64,000 bases of DNA from Streptomyces sp. NBC_01233 (GTDB taxonomy: Bacteria; Actinomycetota; Actinomycetes; Streptomycetales; Streptomycetaceae): positions 992,001 through 1,056,000 of the forward strand of contig NZ_CP108514.1 in NCBI RefSeq assembly GCF_035989305.1, written 5' to 3'. A program made the translations under genes and the position numbers. Below, in pieces: positions 16,613 through 24,970 of this stretch (position 1 is the stretch's first letter; each line of letters starts with the position of its first letter). The notes under the pieces are model-generated. The model worked only from the letters and a program-made list of their open reading frames with translations, was not told where the DNA came from and did no database searches.

Positions 16613-17536
16613 ATGCCGGAAACACAGCGGACTCTCGAAGGCAGGGTGGCCCTCGTGGCCGGGGCGACACGGGGCGCGGGCCGCGGCATCGCGGTCCAAC
16701 TGGGCGCACAGGGCGCGACGGTGTACGTGTCCGGGCGGAGCACCGCCGGCCGCCGCTCGGAGTACGACCGCCCCGAGACGATCGAGGAGACCGCCGGGCT
16801 GGTCACGGCGGCGGGCGGCCGGGGCATCGCGGTGGTCGCCGACCATCTCGTGCCGGCCGAGGTGGAGGCGCTGGTGCGGCGGATCGACACCGAGCAGGGC
16901 CGGCTCGACGTCCTGGTCAACGACGTCTGGGGCGGGGAACGGCTCTTCGAATGGGACAGCACGGTCTGGGAGCACGACCTGGACAACGGGCTGCGGCTGA
17001 TGCGGCTGGCGGTGGAGACCCACGCCGTCACCAGCCATTTCGCACTGCCGCTGATGCTGCGCGAGCCGGGCGGCCTGGTGGTGGAGATGACGGACGGCAC
17101 GGCCGAGTACAACGCGAGCCGCTACCGGGTCTCCTTCTTCTACGACATCGCCAAGTCCTCCGTCCTGCGCATGGCGTTCGCGCTGGGGCACGAACTGGGG
17201 CCGCGCGGGGTCACGGCGGTGGCGCTGACCCCGGGCTGGCTTCGCTCGGAGATGATGCTGGACAACTTCGGTGTGACGGAGGAGAACTGGCGGGACGCCC
17301 TGGCCAAGGTCCCGCACTTCGCGATCTCCGAGACCCCGTCGTACGTGGGCCGGGCGGTCGCGGCGCTCGCCGCGGACCCGGAGGTGGCGCGCTGGAACGG
17401 GCAGTCCCTCTCGAGCGGGCAGCTCGCGCGCGTCTACGGCTTCACGGACCTCGACGGCAGCCGCCCGGACGCCTGGCGCTACATGGTCGAGGTCCAGGAC
17501 CCGGACCGCCCGGCGGACACCACCGGCTACCGCTAG
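16613..17536 (+). CDS. SDR family oxidoreductase
   Basis: A 307-residue short-chain dehydrogenase. The cofactor motif GATRGAGRG is near residues 17-25, and a basic SGRSTAGRRSEY after beta-2 favours NADPH. LVNDVWGG replaces the usual NNAG. The catalytic YxxxK is Y-D-I-A-K in SFFYDIAKSSVLR. The C-terminal extension (SGQLARVYGFTDLDGSRPD) is longer than in standard 250-residue SDRs and is typical of the subgroup annotated simply as SDR oxidoreductase. The gap to the MFS gene is 10 bases. Its stop TAG at 17534-17536 forms part of the CTAG into which the IS701-family element inserted, leaving the protein complete. Confidence 0.88.
   Translation: MPETQRTLEGRVALVAGATRGAGRGIAVQLGAQGATVYVSGRSTAGRRSEYDRPETIEETAGLVTAAGGRGIAVVADHLVPAEVEALVRRIDTEQGRLDVLVNDVWGGERLFEWDSTVWEHDLDNGLRLMRLAVETHAVTSHFALPLMLREPGGLVVEMTDGTAEYNASRYRVSFFYDIAKSSVLRMAFALGHELGPRGVTAVALTPGWLRSEMMLDNFGVTEENWRDALAKVPHFAISETPSYVGRAVAALAADPEVARWNGQSLSSGQLARVYGFTDLDGSRPDAWRYMVEVQDPDRPADTTGYR
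17533..17536. repeat. CTAG target copy, left end of IS701-family element
   Basis: Matched by CTAG at 18924-18927. The last three bases are the stop codon of the SDR gene (CGC TAG). Confidence 0.8.
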
Positions 17537-18923
17537 TACTGCAACCGCATGTGGCGTGACGGTTGGCGTCGATGCTCGTTGTTGTGACTGTGTGATCAAA
17601 CGCTGACGGTCGAGCAGATCGAGTCGTGGTCCGAGGGTGTAGCGGGGTTGCATGCCCGGTTCGGGCATCGTTTTGGCAGGTCGGAGCCACGTGATCGGGC
17701 TCTGGACTACATGACGGGCCTGCTTGCGCCGCTAGAGAAGAAGAACGGGTGGACGCTGGCCGAGCAGGTCGGCCAGCTCCGCCCGGACGGTGTGCAACGC
17801 CTGCTCAACCACTCCGAATGGGACGAGAACGCGGTCCGCGACGATGTCCGGGACTTCGTCGTGGAGACCATCGGCGCCAAGGATGGCGTGCTCATCGGGG
17901 ACGACACCGGGTTCCTGAAGAAGGGCACCAGGTCAGCAGGGGTCCAGCGGCAGTATTCCGGCACCGCCGGCCGCACCGAGAACTGCCAGATCGGCACCTT
18001 CCTCGCCTACGCATCCGCCAAAGGGCGGGCGCTGATCGACCGGGAACTCTACGTCCCGAAGTCCTGGACGGACGACCGCGACCGCTGCCGGGCAGCCGGA
18101 ATCGACGACACCGTGCCGTTCGCCACGAAGATCGAGCACCTCAAGTGGATGCTGCAACGCGCCATCGACGCGGCTGTTCCCTTCGCCTGGGTGACCGCGG
18201 ACGAGGCATACGGGCAGGTCAAACACTTCCGCGCCTGGCTGGAAGAACGCCAGGCCGCGTATGTGCTGGCCACCAAGGTCAACGACACCGTGATCACCGC
18301 CGACGGCCGCGACGCCCGCGTCGACGAGCTGATCGCGGCCCTGCCGAAGCAGGCATGGAAGCGGATCTCCGCCGGAGCAGGCGCCCACGGCCAGCGGATC
18401 TACCACTGGGCCCGCGTCGCGATCCGGCCCACCTGGGAGGGCGGATCCGGGCACTGGGTGCTCGCCCGCCGCAACCTGTCCGACCCCACCGACATCGCCT
18501 ACTACGTCTGCTACGGCCCCGTCACTTCCCGGCTGAAAGACCTGGTCAGGACCGCCGGAGCCAGGTGGGCGGTGGAGGAATGCTTCCAGACCGCGAAGGG
18601 TGAATGCGGGCTCGACCACTACCAGGTGCGGCTCTACCGGGCCTGGTACCGGCACATCACCCTCGCCATGGCCGTCCTGGCCTACCTCACGGCCATCCGT
18701 GCCGCAGAAGCCGCAAAAGGGGCAGCGGAGATGACGAGCAAGACCTCATACCCCTCAGCGTCCCGGAGATCCGCCGGATGATCGGGCACGTCGTCCTCAC
18801 GCCCCGCTGCCACACCAACGAGCACCGTCTCCACTGGTCACACTTCCGACGCCGCAGCCAAGCCCGAGCCCGCCGCTGCCACTACCAACGACGGGGCCAC
18901 GACCCCCACATGCGGTTGCAGTA
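17537..18923. mobile_element. IS701-family insertion sequence
   Basis: A 1387-bp element with perfect 18-bp terminal repeats TACTGCAACCGCATGTGG at 17537-17554 and, inverted, at 18906-18923. The CTAG flanks on both sides fit the 4-bp YTAR duplication described for IS701 relatives. The transposase reads rightward but changes frame near its end and lacks an obvious start codon, so the element may be inactive. Confidence 0.9.
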
Positions 18924-18927
18924 CTAG
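17600..18927 (+). pseudogene. IS701-family transposase with late frameshift
   Basis: Homology-like sequence begins about 17600 (TLTVEQIESWSEGVAGLHARFG) after an in-frame stop at 17585-17587. The only usable starts are CTG codons or the TTG at 17648. Catalytic acids are visible: D in GVLIGDDTGFLKKGT, D in WVTADEAYGQ and E in RWAVEECFQTAKGECGLDHYQ. In the first frame the protein ends at 18781 after a non-family tail (TSKTSYPSASRRSAG). The expected tail, DLIPLSVPEIRRMIG and then HFRRRSQARARRCHYQRRG, lies in the minus-one frame and runs to TAG at 18925-18927. A shift near GCAAAAGGGGC (18713-18723) would restore it. That last TAG comes from the target CTAG, not from the element. Confidence 0.8.
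18924..18927. repeat. CTAG target copy, right end of IS701-family element
   Basis: Right-hand duplicate of 17533-17536. It supplies the stop codon TAG to the frameshifted end of the transposase reading frame. Confidence 0.8.
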
Positions 18928-18941
18928 GGGTGTCGGCCCCC

Positions 18942-18970
18942 GGGTCGGCATGGGGTCGGCATGGGGTCGG
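18942..18970. repeat. Short tandem repeat
   Basis: GGGTCGGCATG occurs at 18942-18952 and 18953-18963, followed by a partial third copy. It lies between the IS701 element and the 3-hydroxybutyrate dehydrogenase gene. No function is evident. Confidence 0.6.
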
Positions 18971-19045
18971 GCCACACAAGTCCGCGGCTCACTGTGGCGG
19001 TCGTGGACATGGGATGTCCGGCGCTGCGTCTCTAGCGTTCCGGCC

Positions 19046-19843
19046 ATGACGAGCCAATTTCACGCAACTCCCGGATCCTTCGCGCACGGTGGCGTCGGCG
19101 TGGACCTCTCGGGGCGCACCGCCCTGGTGACCGGGGGTGCCAGCGGTATCGGGCGGGCCTGTGCGCAGGCGCTGGCAGAGGCCGGGGCCCTGGTGCACGT
19201 GGTGGACCTCGACTCCGGGGCGGCCAGGGCCGTGGCGACGGCCGTCGACGGCCGTCCGCACACCGTGGACCTCGCCGACGCCGAGGCGGTGCGCGCGCTC
19301 CCGGATGAGGTCGACATCCTGGTCAACAGCGCCGGGCTGCAGCACGTGGCGCCCATCGAGCACTTCCCGCCGGCCCGGTTCGAGCTGATCCAGAAGGTGA
19401 TGGTCACCGCACCGTTCCTGCTGATCCGGCAGTGCCTGCCGCACATGTACGCGGGCGGCTGGGGCCGGGTGGTGAACATCTCCAGTGTGCACGGCCTGCG
19501 GGCCAGCGCCTTCAAGTCCGCCTACGTCGCCGCCAAGCACGGCCTGGAGGGGCTGAGCAAGGTCACCGCCCTCGAGGGCGCCCCGCACGGGGTGACCAGC
19601 AACTGCATCAACCCCGGCTACGTTCGCACCCCGCTGGTCGAGCACCAGATCGCCTCGCAGGCCGCCGCCCACGGCGTCGCCCCCGAGGACGTCGTCACGG
19701 ACGTACTGCTGGAACGTACCGCGATCAAGCGGCTGATCGAGCCGGAAGAGGTGGCCGCGGTGGCGGTGTGGCTCTGCGGTCCGCTCACCGGCTACATCAC
19801 CGGCGCCTCGCTCCCCGTCGACGGCGGCTGGGGCGCGCACTGA
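19046..19843 (+). CDS. 3-hydroxybutyrate dehydrogenase (SDR family)
   Basis: A 265-residue short-chain dehydrogenase. TGGASGIGRA is near residues 30-39, an acidic VVDLDSG after beta-2 points to NAD, and VNSAGLQHVAPIEHFP is the NAG motif region. The catalytic Ser is in NISSVHGLRAS and Tyr/Lys are in SAYVAAKHGLEGL. The SVHGLxAS..FKSAYVAAKHG string is characteristic of D-3-hydroxybutyrate dehydrogenases, which oxidise 3-hydroxybutyrate to acetoacetate. The C-terminus closes with TGASLPVDGGWGAH. It has its own start at an ATG without a strong Shine-Dalgarno. It follows the IS701 element with a 120-base gap and is probably monocistronic. Confidence 0.87.
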   Translation: MTSQFHATPGSFAHGGVGVDLSGRTALVTGGASGIGRACAQALAEAGALVHVVDLDSGAARAVATAVDGRPHTVDLADAEAVRALPDEVDILVNSAGLQHVAPIEHFPPARFELIQKVMVTAPFLLIRQCLPHMYAGGWGRVVNISSVHGLRASAFKSAYVAAKHGLEGLSKVTALEGAPHGVTSNCINPGYVRTPLVEHQIASQAAAHGVAPEDVVTDVLLERTAIKRLIEPEEVAAVAVWLCGPLTGYITGASLPVDGGWGAH

Positions 19844-20352
19844 CGCCCCGGGGGCCGGGCGGGCGGAAGGGCGGGTCGCGGCCATCGACCACGGCGGCCC
19901 GTCGCCACGCCCACCTGCGAGTGAACCCCCGTCGAAGATCGGCGGGGACGCCCGCGGCACCGGGAGACTGTGCCCCGGTACGGGCGGCTCCCCGTACCCC
20001 TGGGCACGGGGAGCGGAAGCGATGGCCAACGGCACGGTCCTGCCGGCACTGCGGGAGAAATCGATGGGCGGCGGCGTCAGCGCCGAGCAGCTGCGGCGCA
20101 TCGGCAAGGAGCTGGAGAACAGGGGCCTGGAGCTGCGCCGGGCGCCCTCGTCCTGCTGTACCGCTGACCCCGCGGTGGCGCCGCGGGGTCAGCGCACGGG
20201 CATGGGGTGCGGGCACCCGGCAGCCCCGGCCGGTCCTTCGTGCGTACGGCGGGGCCAGCACCGTCCGTCGTCGTGGTGCAACGGCACAACGCCCGGCGGC
20301 GGGGGCGCGTCTCTCGACGGCCGGCTCGGACTCACCGTCAACGCTGCGACGC
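19844..20352. other. Intergenic region, possible small ORF plus hairpin
   Basis: A 509-base gap. A rightward ATG at 20022 opens a frame whose first 45 residues (MANGTVLPALREKSMGGG..LRRIGKELENRGLELRRAP) look helical and could be a small protein. The frame then degenerates into GC-rich sequence past 20160, so I do not call it. A GGAG lies about 8 bases before that ATG. The strong hairpin at 20163-20193 is listed separately. Confidence 0.35.
20163..20193. terminator. Perfect 13-bp hairpin, likely terminator
   Basis: GCTGACCCCGCGG pairs with CCGCGGGGTCAGC around the 5-base loop TGGCG. There is no T-tract, as is common in Streptomyces. It could end transcripts from either side (3-hydroxybutyrate dehydrogenase rightward, amidase leftward). 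Confidence 0.65.
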
Positions 20353-21039
20353 CTACCGGGGATACCTCGCACGGACCGCGCTGAGCATCTCCCCCGTCTG
20401 GGCGGACCGCAGGGGGCCGGGGCATGCGTGACCGCCCCAGTCCCGGCCGCCCATGCTGTGGATGCCGAACCCCCGGCCCAGCGGTGTGGAGGCGGGCTCG
20501 AGCGGCCACCCGTGCTGCGCGATGCCCCAGGCGTAGATCCGGGCGACGGCGTCCACCTGCAGCGCGGTGAGCGGTCGACGCGCGAATCCCGAGGTCTCCA
20601 CCGAGAGCCACGACGGGTTCCCGGCAGCCTGCACCCAGGCCCGGTCGTGCGCGGAGACGTACTGCTCGATCTCGCCGGCCTGCGAGACCCAGAAGTGTGA
20701 GGAACACTCCACCGAGGGGTCGCTGAAGCGCTCGTGGAGCGAGTTCTCGCCCTCCTGCACGTGCAGGACCAGGCCCCGCATCTCCCTGATCCCGCCCGGA
20801 GTGAAGTTCACCGTCAGCGGCTTGTGGGTGGCGTCCGGCATCCACGCCTGCCCCCGTTCGGGAGCCGTTTCGGCGGTTGGCCCTGCCCCACGCTCGTCCT
20901 GCGCATCCGTTCGGCCTGGGCCGGGGTCCCCACTGGAGTCGACGACGACGCCCAGAGCCGTGGCGATGAGTCCGCCGCTGGTGCAGACCATGGCAGTGCG
21001 GCGCGACATCAGCCGTGGCTTCGGTTTGCGGTGGGTCAT
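20353..21039 (-). CDS. Tat-exported N-acetylmuramoyl-L-alanine amidase
   Basis: A 228-residue protein. The N-terminus MTHRKPKPRLMSRRTAMVC followed by a hydrophobic GGLIATALGVVV is a twin-arginine signal. The Amidase_2 domain follows: RGLVLHVQEGENSLHERF (first zinc His), SSHFWVSQAGEIEQYVSAHDRAWVQAAGN, and the late WGGHACPGPLRSAQ with the last zinc His before Cys. It would cleave the MurNAc to L-alanine bond in peptidoglycan outside the cell. The start at 21039 is preferred over an ATG 30 bases upstream, because the signal is compact from there. It is divergent from the SpoIIE phosphatase gene. Confidence 0.88.
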   Translation of the reverse strand: MTHRKPKPRLMSRRTAMVCTSGGLIATALGVVVDSSGDPGPGRTDAQDERGAGPTAETAPERGQAWMPDATHKPLTVNFTPGGIREMRGLVLHVQEGENSLHERFSDPSVECSSHFWVSQAGEIEQYVSAHDRAWVQAAGNPSWLSVETSGFARRPLTALQVDAVARIYAWGIAQHGWPLEPASTPLGRGFGIHSMGGRDWGGHACPGPLRSAQTGEMLSAVRARYPR

Positions 21040-21475
21040 GCGAGCGGCTCCGTACGTACGGGCAGGCATCGGAAGTCCTGCCGCCAGGCCCGAATGCGAA
21101 CCCCGATCGGTACGGCCCGGCAGGCCGGTTCGGCTCTCCGGCCACGGCCCGTCGGGAACGGAGCGTCGGTGGATCCTTCGCTGGGCTGAAACGTGCTTCA
21201 CCGGAATGGTTGCCGACTTTTGATGTCGGAATGAGACCGTATGGTGACCGTTTCGTGACGCCCGAACGAGGTGGGCGCCCCTCCCGGCGAGGAGCCGTAT
21301 CGCGCCGCACCTCCTCCACGGGGCCGCACGCGGGGGACAGCCCTCTGCCGAGGTGCAGCGGCGCGGCGATACTGGACTAAGCCGACCGCTCAAGCCTTGG
21401 TCTCCGATCGGCCTGGATGGTCGCTGCGGGACTACCCGCTGAGCGTTCCGTTCGGCAGCTCGAAGGGCGGTAGCC

Positions 21476-23950
21476 ATGGACGCACCAGCGCCGGGGTTGG
21501 GCGAGGTGCCCGAAGACCCGTTCGCGCTGCACCACTCGGCCTCGGCGGTACTGGACGGCCACGGCACGGTCGTCGGCTGGAGCCAACGCGCACAGGAGCA
21601 CCTCGGCTACCGGCCCGAGGAGGTGCTGGGCCGGGCGGCAATCGACTTCCTGGTCGACAGTCGCGACCGTGAGGCGATCTTGGACGCAGCGGCCGCGTGC
21701 GAGCGCGACGGGGGCTGGTCCGGTGTCCTGCCCGTCCTGCACCGCAGCGGGCGGCGGGTGGAGCTGGGCTTCCGCGCCCGTGCTGTCATCCGCGCCGGCC
21801 CGGCCCGCGAGTGGTTCCTCGTCGTCGCCCCGGCGGAGGAGGTGCTCCAGTGGGAGACGGATCGGTCGGTCCTGGACGGCCTGTTCCGGCGCTCCCCGAT
21901 CGGCCTGTCCGTCCACGCCCCCGATCTGAGCATCCTGCGGATCAACCGGGCGCTGGCCCGGTTCACGCAACTTCCCGCGACGGAGATCCGGACCCGGCGC
22001 ATCGGCGACTTCCTCATCGGTCCGGACGTGGAGACCATCGAAACCCGCCTGCGACGGGTGCTGGAGACGGGCGAACCCCTCATCTTCACCGAGCAGCCCT
22101 GTCGCCTGAGGAGTGACCCCGGCCACGAGCGGGTGGTCTCGGTGTCGGCGTTCCGGATGGAGGACCCCGCCAGCGGGATCCTCGGGGTCACCCAACTGGT
22201 GGAGGACGTCACCGACCGCTACCGGGCCCGGCGCCGGCTCGCCCTGCTCAATCGGGCGAGCGCCCGGATCGGGACCACGCTGGATCTCGGCCAGACCACC
22301 CGGGAGCTGGCCGACGTCGCCGTCCCCGACCTCGCAGACGCCGTCTCGGTGGATCTGCTGGAGTCGGTGGCCCGAGGCGAGGAGACCGCCGGGGAGGCGA
22401 GCGGACCGGTCCGCAGAATGACGGTCCACTCGGTCGTGCCAGAGGCGCTGCAGGTGATGTACTCCGCCGGAGAGGTCTTCCACTTCGACCCTCGTACCCC
22501 GCAGGCCCGGTGCCTCGCCGAACAGCAGCCCATCCTCGAACCGGTGCTCCAGAGCAGCCCCGGCTGGTACTTCCAGGATCCGGAGCGCACACAGCGCGCC
22601 CTCGACCTGGAAGCTCACTCACTGATCGTCGTACCGCTGACGGCCCGCGGTCTGCTCCTCGGGCTGCTCAGCCTGTGGCGGGCCAAGCGGCCCGAACCGT
22701 TCGAGGAGGACGACCTCACGCTCGCAGAGGAGTTCGCCGCGCGCGCCGCCCTGTGCATCGACAACGCCCGCCGCTACACCGAGCAGCAGCAGGCCGCGTT
22801 GACATTGCAACGCAGCCTGCTGCCGCGGGTGTTGCCCGAGCACAGCGCGGTCGAGGTCGCGCACCGCTATCTGCCGGCCTATCCCGGCGTCGGCGGCGAC
22901 TGGTTCGATGTCATCCCCCTTTCCGGAGCACGCGTCGCCCTCGTCGTCGGCGATGTCGTCGGCCACGGTCTGCACGCTGCGGCCACCATGGGCCGCCTGC
23001 GCACGGCCGTGCACACCCTGGCCAGCCTCGACTACACGCCGGACGAGGTCCTCTCCCACCTGGACGACCTGGTCAACCGCCTGGCAGAGGAGCAGGAACC
23101 TGCTGACGGAAGCTCGCAGGGCCAGCAGATCGTCGGCGCGACGTGCCTCTACGCGGTCTACGATCCCATCTCCCAGCGCTGCACCCTGGCCCGCGCGGGC
23201 CACCTGCCGCCCGCCGTGGTGACCTCCGACGGCACGGTGAGCCTGCCCGACCTTCCCGAGGGGCCGCCGCTGGGCCTGGGCGGACTTCCCTTCGAGTCCG
23301 CCGAACTGGAACTCGCCGAGGGAAGCCTGCTGGCGCTGTACACGGACGGCCTCGTCGAGGCCCGTGGCCGCGACATCGACGAGGGATTCGCGCGGCTGCG
23401 AGAAGCCCTCTCCCGGCCCTGCCGCTCCCTGGAGGAGACCTGCGCGGCGGTGCAGGACGCCCTGCTGCCCGAGCACCCGCAGGACGATGTCGCGCTACTC
23501 CTCGCCCGCACCCGCGTGCTGGCGCCGGAGCGGGTCGCCTCCTGGGAACTGCCCGCCGAGCCGACCGCCGCCGCCCGGGCACGGGAGCTGACGGAGGCCA
23601 CACTGACCCGGTGGGGCCTGGAAGAGGTGGCCTTCACCGCCGAATTGGTCGTCAGCGAACTGGTCACCAACGCCTACCGGTACGGCGGCGGCACGCCGGT
23701 GACCCTGCGGCTCATCCGCGACCGCAGCCTGATCTGCGAGGTCTCCGACAGCAGCAGCACCGCTCCGCACCTGCGGAGGGCGCGCACCACCGATGAGGGC
23801 GGGCGCGGTCTCTTCCTGGTGGCCCAGCTCACCGAACGCTGGGGCACCCGCTACTCCCGGAACGGCAAGACCGTCTGGACGGAGCTCCCCCTGGTCACAG
23901 CAGCGGAGGGGCACTCCGCGGCTGCGGCGGTCCTTGCGCTCAAATGGTGA
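21476..23950 (+). CDS. PAS-PAS-GAF-SpoIIE-HATPase regulatory phosphatase
   Basis: An 824-residue multidomain protein. PAS domains are at about 20-120 (ASAVLDGHGTVVGWSQRAQEHLGY) and 135-245 (LFRRSPIGLSVHAPDL). GAF is at about 260-435, ending AALCIDNARRY. The SpoIIE/PP2C phosphatase is at about 445-680, with metal motifs VGGDWFDVIPL, VVGDVVGHGLHA and LYTDGLVEARG. A histidine-kinase-like ATPase occupies the last 130 residues (ELVVSELVTNAYRYGGG and EGGRGLFLVAQLTERWGTR). In Streptomyces such proteins switch sigma factors through anti-sigma and anti-anti-sigma partners. Which partner is involved cannot be told here. The ATG at 21476 lies after GGGCGGTAGCC. It is complete and probably functional. 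Confidence 0.92.
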   Translation: MDAPAPGLGEVPEDPFALHHSASAVLDGHGTVVGWSQRAQEHLGYRPEEVLGRAAIDFLVDSRDREAILDAAAACERDGGWSGVLPVLHRSGRRVELGFRARAVIRAGPAREWFLVVAPAEEVLQWETDRSVLDGLFRRSPIGLSVHAPDLSILRINRALARFTQLPATEIRTRRIGDFLIGPDVETIETRLRRVLETGEPLIFTEQPCRLRSDPGHERVVSVSAFRMEDPASGILGVTQLVEDVTDRYRARRRLALLNRASARIGTTLDLGQTTRELADVAVPDLADAVSVDLLESVARGEETAGEASGPVRRMTVHSVVPEALQVMYSAGEVFHFDPRTPQARCLAEQQPILEPVLQSSPGWYFQDPERTQRALDLEAHSLIVVPLTARGLLLGLLSLWRAKRPEPFEEDDLTLAEEFAARAALCIDNARRYTEQQQAALTLQRSLLPRVLPEHSAVEVAHRYLPAYPGVGGDWFDVIPLSGARVALVVGDVVGHGLHAAATMGRLRTAVHTLASLDYTPDEVLSHLDDLVNRLAEEQEPADGSSQGQQIVGATCLYAVYDPISQRCTLARAGHLPPAVVTSDGTVSLPDLPEGPPLGLGGLPFESAELELAEGSLLALYTDGLVEARGRDIDEGFARLREALSRPCRSLEETCAAVQDALLPEHPQDDVALLLARTRVLAPERVASWELPAEPTAAARARELTEATLTRWGLEEVAFTAELVVSELVTNAYRYGGGTPVTLRLIRDRSLICEVSDSSSTAPHLRRARTTDEGGRGLFLVAQLTERWGTRYSRNGKTVWTELPLVTAAEGHSAAAAVLALKW

Positions 23951-24018
23951 CACCAGTGTTTCGGAGGGCCATGGAGGCGGCGGCATCGCGATCCACCGCG
24001 TCCAAGAGTCTTGGTGGG

Positions 24019-24640
24019 TCAGCGGGCGAGGGAGACGGCGAAGGGCCTGAAGCCGTGTCGGCGCAGGATGTGGGGCACGACCAGGATCATGGCCTCGGTG
24101 GCGCGGGCTGTGGTGCGATGGAAAGTGACTCCGCGGCGGGCCAGCAGCCGCCGCAGGGCCTCTCGGCCGATCCGTATCGGATGGGCGACGTTGCGCCGCA
24201 GGTGATCGGCACGCTTGCGGATCGACCAGCGGGTGAACGGTTTGCCGAGCTTGGTGGGGCGGGTGGTGGCCGTCTGGATGACGAAGTCCTCGTCGTCAGC
24301 CGTGAGTAGGCGGGGACGGCCTCCCGCCCACCGAGGGTCCAGGCAGGCCAGCCCGATCTCGTTGCGCTTGTGGATGACGTCGCGCACGGTGTCCTCGTCG
24401 GCCTGGACGGGCCGGGCGACGACGGGGACGCTGTTCCCGCCCGCCGAGGCCAGCAGCATCCTCGCGCGCCGGTATCGCACCGTGCTGGTGCCGCCCCCGG
24501 CGCACGATCCGCTGCAGCCTCTGTCCCTCCTGCCCGGTCAGCCTGCGCACCCTGACCGGCCGTGCCTTACCGCCTCCTCGTTGCCATCGGACGTGTCCCC
24601 ACATCCAACCGGCCCGAGGCCCGTCACCACCACCCGCTGA
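24019..24640 (-). pseudogene. IS630-family transposase remnant
   Basis: The N-terminal helix-turn-helix region of an IS630 transposase is split over two frames. VRVRRLTGQEGQRLQRIVRRG occupies one frame near 24500-24570. YRRARMLLASAGGN, VQADEDTVRDVIHKRNEIG, LDPRWAGGRPRLL and RIGREALRRLLARRGVTFHRT continue in another down to about 24100. After that the sequence (ATEAMILVVPHILRRHGFRP) is not family-like. The DDE catalytic domain is absent. It is a dead fragment about one-third of full length. Confidence 0.8.
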
Positions 24641-24970
24641 TCGTTTCCGGCCACGGCACCAGCTGCGGATCTCCATGCTCGCGGCCTTCTTTGTCGCGCT
24701 ACGTCGCCGTTCGCGGGTAGACCGCGGGCGGCGAAGCGGTCCGCCGGCTCAACGGGGGGCGCCGCCGCTTCCCGCAACAGGCTGGCCATGCCTCCAGGGG
24801 TCTGACATCAACCGGCATGTCGGGGTGGGTGGCGGCGACGGTTCGGAGGATGCGGATGCTGAAAACCCGGCGACCGCTCCGGCGGGCCAGATGCTCCACC
24901 CGCCGCATCGGCACCATCATCCAGGCCGTCCGCACCCTCCTGACCTGCACGCATTCAGGATGGAAGAGGT
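24641..24970. other. Gene-poor stretch
   Basis: 330 bases between the IS630 remnant and the DUF4246 gene. All frames give Arg/Pro-rich low-complexity translations. One leftward fragment (RILRTVAATHPDMPVDVRPLE) looks mildly protein-like but has no start or family resemblance. I see nothing else in it. Confidence 0.35.

Noticed and set aside
18711..18745. Programmed frameshift in the IS701 transposase
   Set aside because: The heptamer does not fit the standard X-XXY-YYZ slip pattern and IS701 is not known for it, so I call the gene a pseudogene instead.
20022..20384. Small ORF after the 3-hydroxybutyrate dehydrogenase
   Set aside because: Only the first 45 residues look coding; it then runs through a strong hairpin and GC-rich sequence. 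I left it as a possible short protein.
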